Below are positions 1-13,700 of a stretch of DNA of 64,000 nt, piece by piece. The position numbers were made by a program, and so were the translations under genes. The stretch's first letter is position 1. Every line of letters starts with the position of its first letter. Below the pieces are notes generated by a model. The model was given only the letters and a program-made list of their open reading frames with translations, was not told the origin of the DNA and ran no database searches. Source of the DNA: Apus apus. Lineage: Eukaryota; Chordata; Aves; Apodiformes; Apodidae. Location: contig NC_067299.1 in NCBI RefSeq assembly GCF_020740795.1, positions 7,672,001 to 7,736,000 on the forward strand, given 5' to 3'.

Positions 1-266
1 TGACTGGTTACTGGGCAAAACACAGGGATGATGAGGGCTTATTTGAGCCCTCCAGAGAGTGGCTTTTTATTGCAAAAACCCAACTGCCTGATGTCTTCCT
101 TCCTGCCCATTCCTGGTTCGAAATTCAGCTTGTGCTCCTTCGGGCCTTCCACTTTCCAACCAGTGATGTTTTGATACCTCTTCTGCTGGCACTAGGGATG
201 GCCAGCACTGCCTGGCCTGTGCTCTTGCACTTGCCCTGCCTCATGGCATCTCTTGGTTCCCTGCAG

Positions 267-368
267 GTGCAGCTGGAGCGGATCCGGCAGGCGGATTCCC
301 TGGAGAGAATCCGCGCAATCCTGAACGACACAAAACTGACGGACATTAATCAGCTGCCTGAAACATGA
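267..368 (+). CDS. RABEP1: RABEP1 (rabaptin-5), last coding exon only
   Basis: The exon follows a clear acceptor (ttggttccctgcag, ending at 266) and codes for 33 residues to a TGA at 366-368. The C-terminal peptide contains RIRQADSLERIRAILNDT and ends INQLPET, which I recognise as the end of vertebrate rabaptin-5. Rabaptin-5 is a cytosolic coiled-coil effector of Rab5 (and Rab4) that works with Rabex-5 in early endosome fusion; the C-terminal region binds Rab5. The exon begins on a codon boundary. The rest of the gene lies left of the window, and bases 1-266 are its last intron. RABEP1 converges on NUP88, the arrangement expected from human. The gene is partial only because the window cuts it. 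Confidence 0.95.
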   Translation: MQLERIRQADSLERIRAILNDTKLTDINQLPET

Positions 369-3300
369 CACCCTGATGAGCTGGCTCCAAGGCTGCATTT
401 GGGGTTTTTAACTCATCTTTATAGCAACATTAATTATTATTTAACTCTAACCGAAAGAGCAGATGACACCAGAGGGGAGCAATGACTAAGTTTTGTTTCT
501 AGAGGGGAAAAAGGTTTCGTACTGGGCAGGAAGAGAGCACCAGGGTGACGTGCAGTGTAGGAAGGAGAACTTTCTAATGGAAACACTAATGAGTGTGGTG
601 TTTCGTGTTCCACTGAGTGGGATCAGTCCTTACCTTCTGAAAAACTTCCCCTCTTTCAGCCAACTTCGTAACCTAATATAGAGTTTTGGAACATTTACCC
701 CCCTTGTCTTTCCCTCTTTCCTTTCCCCCCACTACTGTGATCAAAGTAGCTGCTGGAAACCATATTGTCCCTCCAAAACATTGAAGAGCAAAGTGGTTGA
801 AGTTTTTCTGTTTGAATAGTCAGTAACAGTATTCAGCTAGCAGAGAGAATGAGGTGTAGAGTATGCTGTATGAATATTTTATATTAAAATATGACTTTAT
901 TAGCAGGACACTGGATATTGATCTTCTTTCAGTACTTTTCTGTTTTTCCTTTTTACCATTTTGTGGTAACCACTTTTTGCTGAAGACTCTGAATGCTGCT
1001 GAAACGTGGTGGGCATGAGTGAGCTGTGTGTCTCCTGAACAGATAAATGCTAATCCCCCCCAAAAAATATAATGAAAAATGTACTGAGAATTTAGCTCCT
1101 TGAAATTTTTCTGTTGAGTTCTGATACTTCCTGAAAAGCACAAGAAATGCACTGTTTTGTAATCTCTTTTCACAAATGTCATTGAGAATATGGAACTGCA
1201 ACTGGTTCTTGCTCATCTCCAAAGCTGGGCAGCACCTGTCATCCCTTCTGTGTTACTACAAAAAAAAAAAAAAAAAAAAAGGAAGAGGTAGTAAAAATCC
1301 TGTACATTGTCTGAGCAGGGGCACGGGGATCATGCAGGTCTGCTTTGCTCCAGTGGATGGCACCAGGTGTAAAGGTGTGACCTTCCCCTGGGAAGGTGCT
1401 GACTGGCACAGTCAGCACGACCCCACCTCCCTGGGGAGTGTGTGCAGAGCAGGGATCGTTCCCTCATCCCAGAGCACAACTGCTGGAGCTGCATTTTGTG
1501 CTGGTTCAGGTTGGAAAGGCACATCTCTGCCCTCTGGGTGTTCTGCTGTCGCTCTGAGCTGACTCCAGCGCTGCCCGTGTTTCTCTAACCTACCTGTGTG
1601 AGGTGGCAGAGGCAAGGAATTCTTGTGGTCAATCAGGTGCTGGCAGGTTTGGGTTTCTTGTTCTGCAGATGTATGGCAGTGACATGGCCATTCCTCCTCT
1701 TGTCCTCCTGTCGTTGAGGTGTCAATGGCTTCATGGATGGTTGCAGGGGCTGGTAATACTGGTGGTGCAAAATGAGCTCTTGAACTGGCCCCTACTTAGG
1801 ACTCAGCTGAAAGGAGGCTGAAGGAGCAGGTCATTACTCTCCAAAATGTGCCACTTGGACTTTCCTCCACTGCTTATTGGTTTTTCTTTACCCACTTGGC
1901 CATAGATCTGAAGGTGATGAAGAAAATGCTCCAAACTCTTAATGCACATGACTACAGTTGAAGTGCTTCAGTCCCATTTTTAGCAGTGTATCTATATCCT
2001 GCTACTAACATGCAGTTAGAGCTGGTGGTTTTGAAGAGGAATGCCTTAAAAACAGCCAAAAAAGAAGCATACAAGCTCAATTCCTTGTCACTCATTTTAT
2101 TCACCCTAGCAATTAACTCCTTTCATAATCCTGATGCCCAAGAGCCTTTTTTTCCTACCTTAGGAATGACTAGACTAAGAGATGGCAGAATTGTCATCTT
2201 CCTAAGATGACACTTCATTTCACTTAAAAGGTGAAACTGAAATGTGGCTTTGGTTCTTTATTAATTGGCTAGTACCAAATTTTGCATATTTTTTTTGTTA
2301 ACCTTTCTCATTATTTGCTGACCTGTGAGGTGACAGCAGCTGCCTCCTGATGCAAAAATCCCAGATGGTTTGCATTTGGTTTTCCAATGGTTAGGGTCTT
2401 AGTCTGTTGAATAAACATTGGAGGAAAAAATAGGCCTTCATTAGGAGCTGCAGAGTGAAAAGCTTTTTCCTATGTTCCCTTCCTTCCCAAAAACTAACTC
2501 CTAACTGGTTACTGATACTTAACCTGTGCAGCAGTGTTTAAGGAAGCCTGTTGCTGTGTGGCAAAGCTACAACAAATCCCACACATCTCTTCAGCAAGCT
2601 GAACACTTAAGGAACTGCACGTGAAGACTTAGTGCAGAAAAAGACATGTGGGTTGAGTTTCTGGACTGCCCCAGTGCAAGAGAGGGAGGGGAGGGCTGTT
2701 GGTGGCCTTGCAGCATCCCTGGCTGCTCTGTTGTAGTGCCCTTCTCAGCAGCCTGGCCCTCCTCTCTGCTTTAAATAACCAGGGATGTAGCTGAGCTCCT
2801 GAGGGGGTTTCACACAGGCCAGGGCTGGTGTGGCTCTGCCTTTGTGCGGTTTTAACATATGGTTGCCATGGGTTCCTGCTGTGGTGTGTAGGGAAGAGAG
2901 GTGGGTGGGCAGTGAGTTTGTGACCTTGCACAGGGCCAAACACAACAGGTGCTGAAGGGAGAGGGGTGTGACCCCCTGTGCTGGGGTATTTCACTTGCTG
3001 GCCAGTGCTGGCAGCTCGGTGTAGTTAGAGGGGACTGGGCAAGAAGGACTGAGATGAGCACTCACCACAATTGGCTGGTGCTGACCTTGGCTTTCTTGCT
3101 GTTAAACCAGGCACCTGGAGGCAGTGAAGGACCTTGTGGGTTTGGAGAGGAAGGGTTGCAGTCACTGTGGGGTTGCTGTCCTCTCTACCACCTTACTCCA
3201 TCAGGCACCCGAACACCTTTACTGCTGGTTCTTCAGCTGTGACTATTTTAGAGCTGGAACATGAGTGACATTTTTCACCAACTGATGCCACTGAAGATCA

Positions 3301-4290
3301 TACCTTTTTAACAACATCTTCTTTTTAAATTGGAAGCCTGACTGTTCACAGAAGTGGTGGGAGATGTGCTGACTCCAAGCAGCTGTCCTGATAAGCCAGA
3401 GGGGCTGTCCCACCCAGGGAAGGAAGGCACAGCTTCAGAAGCAGTAAGTCAAGCTTCTGCTGAACTTCAGCAACTTAAAGGGGCCTTTAAAAAAAAATAA
3501 TGTAACAGTGTGTGCCAAATTTGCAGAGCAAATTTAAAAGCCTGTGAGTTAAGCATAGCAAAAGCTCTGGGTGTAGATACTCACTGGATGGATTATGGGG
3601 TTATTGCTCATAAAAGCATCAGAAAACGTCTCTTTCCTCGTGTTCTTGGTGTTCTGGAGCTTGATTTAAGTAGGGTGGTAGGTTCTCCTTGCTTAGTAAG
3701 GGATTGTTAACAGGCACAACTTCTAACCTGGCAGGTCAGCTATGAGACACAGAGTGAGTGGATTAAACATGGGGGTCTGTCCATGCAGGCTGTAAAAGGG
3801 ACAAGATCAAGTTTTGTATGCATTCCTATCCTTGTATAGTCTTAATCTGTACAAAAAAAAATGTTCTTGCAGCATGTCTGGTAACCTTGTTACCTAACAG
3901 GTACTAACAGCCCTCCTTTCCCCACAGCTTTACTTTGGCACCTCTTACTGTGCCACTTTTGTAGCAGTGCAGTACTACTTTTCAAAACTGAGCTTGACCA
4001 TGTCACCTTTTCTAAGGGGTGGGGACAACAATTATTTATTGTCCATGTAAGGTTTGTCTACAGCAGATAAATAATCAGCCTTTTCTTGTCAAGACAGACT
4101 GCAGAGCCATCTTTTGATAAAGGCAAACTGAGTGTTGGGAAGTTAATACTGCATTCCAGTGAACCAAGCCATTGGTGTCCTGTGCAATTGTGGGTGTAGA
4201 ATTCTGCTGTCTCCAGGATTCAACTGTAACCATTTGTTAACTGTATTGAAGGTGTGTCCTTTATGAAGAAAGTGTTCCAAATTAAAACCA
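369..4290 (+). other. Probable RABEP1 3' UTR and tail-to-tail gap to NUP88
   Basis: No coding exon was found here. The stretch is AT-rich and reads like a long 3' UTR. An AATAAA lies at 2410-2415 and an ATTAAA at 4281-4286; either could end the RABEP1 mRNA, and vertebrate RABEP1 UTRs are a few kb long, so the end is uncertain. A run of about 20 A residues lies near 1261-1280. On the minus strand an AATAAA (4040-4035) could serve a long NUP88 3' UTR, so the two transcripts may overlap. Confidence 0.5.
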
Positions 4291-4702
4291 AACCAAAACA
4301 AAAAGCTGCTGAAGTGTGTGCTCTTCTCTGGTCTTTCTACTCTGCCTTCTGCCACAGGCTTTTCCCCCCCACACAGCCACCTGCCATGGACCAAGGGTAG
4401 AAGTCTCCCAGAGTAACCCCAGGAAGGAGCAAAACCTTTCCCTCCTACTGAGCTAGCAGGAAGTATCCCACTCTGCATAGTTAAGGTTTAAAATACCTTC
4501 TCCCAGGAGAAAAACAAAACTGCAGTAGGCAAGGAGTCTTCTCAAAAGTGTTTTAACAAGCCAACTTTACAAAATACTAAGTAAAAGGTATCTTGTTCAA
4601 CATACAAATGTTAAATATCCAAGGGAAGAAAAAAAAAAAAACCCAACAGGGAAACTTAAAGCTTGTCCAGCCTTTTGCTGTAGGGTCCTCAGTGTGGATG
4701 TG

Positions 4703-7700
4703 TCAGAAGTTCAGACGGGTTCTGATGTCGTTGATCTGTTTTACCATGTCCCTTATGAGTTCCCCCCTTCAAGAAAAAAGAAACCCAAGTCAAAAGGCTG
4801 CAAGTCAGGAAAGAAAATATTTCATATAGTAGGAGCAGAGAACAGGAGCACTGTTGCAAGGAATTTTGTTCATTATAGGCTGGATACAGACTGCTAAAAT
4901 ATCCTTGGGCAAAAAATAGCCTTAAACTAAATCTGCTTTAAGTAGGGTAATGTTGCCAGTGCTGTGTCAGGGCTTGGCACATTTTATGCTTCAGACCATC
5001 TCAACAACCTCCAGCTGGTGCATCAGGCAGCCCCTCATGCAGCACAGAGGTTAAATTATACCCTGGAAACTGGAATAGAATTGATTAAATGCCAGAGCTT
5101 GAATTCCACAGAAGGAGCCGAGTTTTAACTTACTCTTCTTTCAGGACGGTTTGGATGCACTTGCTCTGGTAGGCACTGAGGGTGATGCTGGGTTTTCGGG
5201 GGCTGGTGCCCTTCTCCATCTTCTTCTGCTGGTATTCCTTTTTCATTTTCACCTGGAAGTCATGCAGGAAAAGAAGATTCCAGTCAGTGCTGGCACTGCC
5301 TGCCAACGTGAAAGCTGGTTCCAGTTACAGGCTGGTGTGTCATACTGCAATGAACTGATGCTCTTTGGATTAAAAATCTGTTTCCTTTTGCACTTTCCTC
5401 CCACAGAGAGAAGCGAAGGTGAGTGCTGGGCCTGAGGAAGGTGTGGAGATTGTCTTTGTTAGGGTTCATACTGGGTTGGAGCAGTTCTGTCTATATTATT
5501 AACAAGGATCAGAAGTTATTTTAGTCTACTCTTGCTGGTTAAAGAGCAGTATAGAGTTGCTCTCAGCACTAGCATTAGGTGTGAGTGAGGTGTTGAGTAA
5601 CCTACCAGCCAGATACTTATTCTCTCACCTGTCTGATGGCATTGCTGAGGTGCTGCAGCTGGTCATGTATGGTCTGCAATTCTTTCCTCATGTACCTTTC
5701 ACTGTCTGATAGAACAGGAAGGCGAGAGTGGAAACTCCGCAGTACTTTCTTCATCCTTCATGGACAAACCAAGAATGTTCAATTAATCCAATTATCTTAC
5801 CTATTAGACCAGTTACACTAAGACACTGACAGCCTCGCACTCCTGGCTCTCTTCCTAAGCCTTAGGGGCTTAAGACTTGACTTTTCTCTTTCCTCCACTA
5901 TTTCTAAACAGCAAATTCACTCAGTCTAGACCTGAAAAATCACCACTGAGCCCCAGCACAGAGCATCTGGAAGCCCAGGCTTCTAACCAACCAGTTTAGC
6001 ACTGCCCACCCAGCTGTTCCACCACACCTGCAACCTTCTGTACACAGGTGTCTGTGATGGCAGAGAGAGTAGTTTGCCCTCACCTGTTCATGATATCTTC
6101 TTGCTTCTCTTTGGCTTCCTCATACTTGTCAGCCAGGCGCTCCGCCATCTCCCGCAAGCTTTTCCTTTGTGGAGTGAGAAACTTTACTTTAGCTGGATGT
6201 GGACCCAGAGCAGGAGCCTGACCAAGCAGTGAACCCACAGGCCTAACCAGAGCTGGGAATGCATTATTCACTTCTCACTGGCTTCACAAAGGACCCTGCC
6301 TAAAGCACTTCTTGCTCAGAGGTGCGTTGTTCTGATGTCTGACTTGGCAAGAGCAGACAGGCCACACTCACCTTTCCTCTCGGCAGTAGTTAAGGTCTTC
6401 CAGTTGCTTCTTTTTCTGTTCCCTCAGCAGCTTCACTCTTAAAATAAACACACATAGCATCAAACCACCCACAGCAGCAACCCAGCTGCATCAGGAGTTG
6501 GGCCACACATCAAACAAGACACAAGTGATTAATGTTCCTAGGAGTACAAAGAGCTGGAGACACCAAAAAATGGGCAGAGATGAGAACAAAACTCTTCCAT
6601 TTTGTCCTGACTTTTTATGATCAAATAAATATCCATGATTTGAAGCAGCAGAGACTTAATGCAATTTTCCTTTTAGCAGCTTTGTCAGGACTCTTGCTGA
6701 GGACAAAGAATATCCTGCCATCCCCTGGCACAGGCAGAGTGACAACAGCAAACAACTATTTTGTGTGTTTGCTTTTTTTCCTTTCCCCTGTGAGTCACTA
6801 TAAAGAATGAGTATCACACTCTCCCCTACTTCTCCTGGTAACTCAGCTTTCAGTTCTGCTGTTCCATTAGTCTTAGGTGGGTACATTTTACTCATTTACA
6901 AGGGTTAGTCCAGCTGAGAAGTAGCCAGCACTCAGAGCTGTTGTTCCACAGAGACATTGTACAGCAGTTATTTAGGAGGGGTTTGTGTTACCTTTGCTGG
7001 ATTTCCTCTTTTGCCAGGTCCTGTTTCAGAATGTACTCCTCTCTGAACACCTGGGTGGCTCTGCTAAGAAGCTGAAGGCATTCTTCAGGGGGAGGAGCAG
7101 CATCCTTATCAGCAGACCTTCAGAATACCAGAGACAGGTTTTTGCAATCCTGCTCTAAGGTTTTTCTTTCAAAAGGCTGAACCCCTCACAGTGTTTATGG
7201 CAAGGGCTCTGGGACTCACTCACAGAAGCAAAGGACTGCACATAAATCCCTTTGCTATAGATTGTTTCTCTTACATGAGGAAATCCCAAGGTATCCTAAG
7301 ATATTCCAAAAGCAATGGGACAAGCAATGAGCAACCTCATCAGCTGAGGCTGGCACTGCTGTGAGGAGGGGCCTGGACCAGGGTGATCACCCTCCCATCC
7401 CACATCCTTAGTTGAATCCATGCCATCCCTGCATGGACAAGAGTGGTGCCCAGAGCTCACTGTGTCCAAGCTGACATGCTGTTCAACCAGGAGCTGATTC
7501 AATGATTAACATTTACAAATATGTTAAGGGCAGTGTCAGGAGGACAGACCAGGCTTTGTTCAGTGATGTCCAGTGACAGGACAAGGGGCAGTGGGTGCAA
7601 ACTGGAACACAGGAGGTTCCATGTGAGTATCAGGAGGAACTTCTTTCCTGTGAGAGTGACAGAGCCCTGGGACAGGCTGCCCAGAGAGGCTGTGGAGTCT

Positions 7701-10700
7701 CCTTCTCTGGAGACATTCAAACCCACCTGGACACGTTCCTGTGTGATGTGCTCTGGGTGACCCTGCTCTGGCCGGGCGGTTGGACTGGATGATCTTTCCA
7801 GGTCCCTCCCAACCCCTAAGACCCTCTGACACACAGTATTCCCGAGGCTCCCTCCTCAGTGCCTGTGGAGAACACCTGCACTTACTTCAGCAGGCAGGGG
7901 TTGGCAGAGCCGCGCTGCAGGACGCTGCGGATGTGCTTCTCGAAGGAGTGCTGGGACTCGGCCAGGATCCGCAGCGGGGACACACCCACCTCTGGGTCTT
8001 CTCTGGTGCACAGCAGGGGAGGGGATGCAGGATGGACTGTGCTCCTACCAGAGAACATCAAACCAGAGAACACATTTGAACCAGAAACATTAAAACTCCG
8101 TCGGTTTAAATGGCAGTTCCAAGGAGGAACTCCTCTGCTGTGGAACTGGGGTGTTCCAGCAGTAAAGCCACACGTGTCCCCAGAGAAAATACTTCACTTC
8201 TGTGGTAAATCCAGCTCTAGACAAGGTTGGTGGAGCTCAGATCCCCTCATCTTTCTGTTTGGTTGTGGCTGAAACTAACCAGAATCATGAATTGCCTTTT
8301 ACCAAAGGAGCAGAAGGCAAGTGCCCGACCAGCAGCATGACCTGCTTTTTCAAAGCAGCCTTAATTATTATTAATACTGTTAAGCCTATTATTGTTATTA
8401 TAAAAAATAACACTGCCACTATTACAACCTCTGCTGGAGGTATCTGTCATGCATTAGTGTTCTTGGCAACAAATAAAGAAACTAGTGCTCTCCCCTCAAG
8501 GTGTTCACTTAACCGTGCAAATGCAGATCTACCCAACCAGTCTCCATCTTCCCCACCACCCCAGAGCTCCTTAAAAATGCATCCCAACACCCCACTACTT
8601 CAAAGGAATTTAAGACCCCCCTTTTTCCCTTTCATGCCAGCATAACTTTGGTGCCCGTTAAGAATATCTATCTACACTACTGTCTGTAAACTAATTTGAT
8701 TTGCAGACTCCTCATAACAATTAATTAAAAACCTCACCAATAAGGTCAAGCAGCTCCTGATGCAACTCTTGCCCTAATACTCATTAAAAGTGATATACAT
8801 TAATTATATCTCCTACAAACACCTTCTAAGTAGTAAATAACTACTGTAAATAACACTGAAGTGCTCAGCTAGGAGGCAAACTTCATTGCGTGTCATCAGA
8901 GGCACAGAAGTCTAAGGGGAAAGGATCAAAAAAACAATTATCAAAAAATATATCCAAAGATGCTTTTCCTGCAACAGTCACAGATTTCAAACCAGTTCAG
9001 AGCCACATACAAGAGAGGCCTTGTAATGCACTCGTAGGTGTTTGTGATGCAGATCATGGTGGGCCCCAGGATGTCAGAAACAATCCAAAATCCTCTGATG
9101 GGAGCAGGTTGCCTGAAGGGCGAAGAAAACACAAGAATTGTCCAGTCAAAAACATTCAAACAAAAGCTGCTGTGCCCCAGGAAATGTGACCCAGTGCTCA
9201 GCTGAGGCACAGACCTCAGGAGAGAGCTTGGGTGCTCTGTGTGCCACCAGCTGGGCCAAATGTCCTCTCCCTGGGTGACTGCTGCCCCCCACCTGTTGAT
9301 GACCAACACCTATTCCTTAACTCTTTTGGGGGGTATTGTTTATTATGCTGAATACATAAAGTATTAGGCCTCATCAAAGTTAGGACAATTAAGCAGACAA
9401 ACATTACACAGCCCAGCAACTGATGCCTCCTGAGCCTCACTAGGGTATCTCAGGAGCCCACCCCCCCAAAAAAATCCAATGTTCTTTGAAAGCTTTGCTT
9501 GATCCTTAACAAGTGGATAAAAGGAACAGGTCAGCATTCCAGAGTCTTCACCACATCAAGCCTCAGAGGTGTCCAGGGTCAGGTAAAGGGAACTGAAAAC
9601 CTGCTGGTTTGGTAGATGATTTTCAGGCAGTACCATGGGAATTTAGCTAACTTCCCTACCTGTGCATTAAGAATCCTGGTGCACAGATTGTTTATTTATA
9701 TTGTTTGAATTCTGTTAAGCTGACATCATCATTTTTAATGCTGACAATGCAGCAGCAGAAGACAAATCATACATCTTTTCCATAGCAACTCACTGATTTG
9801 GAAGCAAAAGGAAGGGTTTGGTTTTTACCTGCATGGCAATGGTTTTGTACAAAGAATATGTTCAACAAAGCACTTCTGCTCTGCTCCCAGCTCTTGTAAA
9901 CTGTCTTTGTCTTCTTCATCTACCAAGAGATTGGTCACAAGGCATCAGATCCACTTTGCAGGGTATGGGATTCTCACCACTACCCCCACCCACCAACCTG
10001 GTACCAGTGATCTCTTCCCTCACCTGAACCCAGGAACTTGTGCAGTTTGTTGATCCAGGGCAGCCCCACACTGTGGACACCAGCTTCATGTGTGCAGTGG
10101 TAACGAGAGGGACATTTTGGATCTGAAATTCAAACAGCAGATGTAGGAGAAGGCACTAAGAGAGAAAAACTCATCCTCCAAACCTGCAGTGCTGGGGTGT
10201 CAAACTGTTCTCCAGTCAGCATTAAAATCCTTTTCAAGTTCTAACCAGTCCCTACCTAAAATTTCAGCTGGATGCATTATTCGAGTTCTACACAGAAACA
10301 AATTACTCTTGAAATACCTGATGAATTGTTTTCACCTGTTCCTTTCACACTACATCTGCATCAATCCACTAGATTTTAAAGGGGAGAACAGTTCATGCCA
10401 GAAGACCCCAGACACTTTGTCCCACCCCTACCTCCTGCCCCCTAATTTCACTGGATGGTCTCAGCAGCAGATGTCAGTTCTTCCCTCAAGACCATACCCA
10501 CAGACCTGCTGACATACCCAGGACATCACAAATGCAACAACTTCATAATCCACAGCTGAAAGAATTTAATATTATCTGACCACATGTATCTAGCCCTTGA
10601 GTAAACAGAGGGGCACCTCCCAGGCTTCCCATTTCCATAGCTTTCATGAAGACATCAGGCCAATCCTTACTCTAATCCCACCCTGACCCCAGTGGTGATT

Positions 10701-13700
10701 TGGAAATAGCTCAGTCCCAAATGAAGGAACTATAGAAAGGAAAAGACAACAACCTGAAGGAAGCCCTACCTCGATGGAGCCTGATTGGGCAAGAGAAATC
10801 AGACTCCCAGGGCTCTTCTTCCTCTCCTGATGCCAGTTTCAGTGCGAGTTCCAGCTCAACACATTCAAACACATACAGGGAGGGAATCAGATCAGATCTG
10901 GGGTCCCACGACTTTTCTGACTGAAAAGAACATTGAATTCTTCTGTCAGGTGTGATTCAAACAGCAATGCCAACATGAACAACATCAATAGTTACATGAT
11001 GTAGGCAGGAGTATTCATTGTCAAGGAAATTAGTTCAGGTCCCTTCATTATATTCTTATTTTTTTTACTTCAAAAAGTCATCTCAGAAACAAGGTGTCTT
11101 CCTAGAAGATCCTCTTTAAAATAGTTCACAGGAAGTTGGATCAGCACCAGATCTACTGTCAGGATCCAGAGAATGGACACACAGAATCACCAGGCAATCA
11201 CAGGGGCTGGCTGGAACAGGTGGAAGATTCACTCCCTCATTATAAAACACTGTAGCTTTGGCACCTGGTTTTCACTTCCAGGCATCCTGCCACCCTTGCA
11301 GCCAGGATCTCTGACTGAAGACACAAAAATACACATAGAAAGAAAGAAACAAACAAAAACAAATCCCAAGAAAAGGTACCTGCTCATCATCCTCTTCTCC
11401 ATCCAGCACCACGCAGTGATAAAGCATTCCCGACTCGGTGGCAATCACCAGGATGTTTGGAACACAAGGCAGGCACAGGACAGCACAGGCATCATAGCCA
11501 TAGTTGTCTTCTGCAGCAGGATGCATGGGCAGGGGGCCAAGCAGCTTGTCAAGATTTCCAGTGCTGGAATAAAGAAGATGACGTGTTCACAACCTGAGGT
11601 GTGGAAGGAGAGATCCCCGTGGTTGCCTGGTAGACACTAACTCCAAAAAAATAAAAAGGATCATTAGAATAAACCACCCAAACCCCAGAGGTTTGGAGCT
11701 GTGTTTAATTCCCCTCAAAGAGCAGCAACCCAGACTTGTGCAGATGAGGAGTCTGCACTGCACCTCCTTGCTGGAGGTCTCAGAGAAGAAACTGGAGCTC
11801 GGGAATAACATTTTGTGCTCTGAAAGCAACTGAGCAACATTCCAGCAAATTCAGGAGGAAACACTTTCATACAAGAACACAAAGTACTCACAGGAAGCTC
11901 AAGTTAACTAACTTTATCCCCTGTTTTTCTGCTTAATAAAGCACTTTAGGAGCAGCATTTTGTGGCCTGGTGTTTCTCTAGGTAGAACTTCTCAAGGCCT
12001 GAGCCCATTTCATTGCCCACAGACAGGACCTGCTCAGTGCTGCATCGTTTCCCACACAGAGGCAAACAGTGCTTTTTCTAACCAAAATACCTACATCTAA
12101 CTCCTAAGTTTTCCACTATCTTTTCAGTTTTCTCAGGTGATTTTTGTTGATATTTTTAATTAATATTCTTGACCTTTGCTTATGGAACATGCCTGGAAAT
12201 CCTCTATGACCTTAAAACACTTACTTTCCCAAGATGCCACTAGCTCTTTCAGCCTTACCCAAAGCTGCACTGTGACCTGAAGGCCCCAAAACACTCCTGA
12301 CACCTTCAGATCCCAATCTTTTAACAGCCTAGTGTCTTCATATCCAATTTCTGACTGTAAACAACAGTCTGGATTCTCAGCAGTACAAACTGCACCCTTA
12401 ACATCTGGATAAAAAAGGATCACAGAATTGTCCTGGTTGGAAAAGAGCTTGAAAATCGAGTCCAACCATTAACCAAACTCTACCAAGTCCAGAGCTTAAC
12501 CCATGTCCCTCAGCACCACATCTACACGTCTTTTAAACACTTCAGGGATGTTGATTCAACCGTCTCCCTGGGCAACCTGTCCCAGTGTTTAGTAACCCTT
12601 TCAGTGAAGATGTTTCTTCCAATATCTCATCTAAACCTCCCCTGGCACAACTTGAGACCATTTCCTCTTGTCCTGACACCCTATTCTTGGATGTAAGCCT
12701 ATCAGCACTGCCACAAAGAGATAAAACAGGCTGCAATACAATAAAACTCAGCCCTGTCACCCTGGCAGAGCCCCAGAGCTGTCTCTCCAGCCCTCACCTT
12801 GTCCAAGCACAAGCACCCCATGAAACCTGAGGATGGTGTGACCCCACCTGTGCAGCAGGCTGGTGTAGGTGAGGAATGTCTCTCCGTTTTCATACAGGAT
12901 GTACAGCGGGTAGGCCAGCACCTCCTCACTCCCTCGCTGTCCCGCCGCGCTCCTGGGGACGGACACCAGGGGGCCGAAGTCAAAGGCCACGGCGGTTTCT
13001 CCCAGGGATGCTGTGTAGGCTCTCCTGGGAACACGGGGAACAAGGCCTGAAGTCAGCAATGACTGGGAGAGCACAAGCGTTCAACTCGGTCCATCAGCAT
13101 GTGCTGAGAAATTCCTGCTGAGCACCTGCCCACCAGTCCTTTGGCAGATGCTGCTCTCACAGAATCACAGCATGGTGGGGTTGGAAGGGACCTCTGGGAA
13201 TCATCCAGTCCAGCCCCCCTGCTAGAGCAGGATCCCTAAAGCAGGTCCCACAGGAACACGTCCTGTTTGGAACATCTCCAGGGATGGAGACTTCACAACC
13301 TCCCTGGGCAGCCTGTACCAGGGCTCTGTTACCTCAGAGTAAAGAAGTATTTTCTCATATTCAGGTGAAACCTCCTGCGCTCCAGTTTGTGCCCATTGCC
13401 CCCTGTCCTGTCACTGGAGACCCCTGAGCAGAGTCTGGCCCCATCCTCCTGACACCCCCTGGAGATATTGATCAGCACTGATCAGATCCCCCCTCAGCCT
13501 CCTTGTCTCCAGCTGAACAGCCCCAGCTCTCCCAGCCTTTCCTCACAGGCAGATGCTCCAGCCCCTCATCATCTCAGTGCCCTGTGTTATAGACTCTCTC
13601 CAGTAGCTCCTTGTCCTTCTTGAGCTGGGGAGCCCAGAACTGCACACAGGACTCCAGGTGAGGCCTTCCCAGGGCAGAGAACAGGGGCAGGAGAACCTCC

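Noticed and set aside
1905-1975. Box C/D snoRNA candidate (gtgatga at about 1915)
   Set aside because: No box D with a terminal stem at the right distance.
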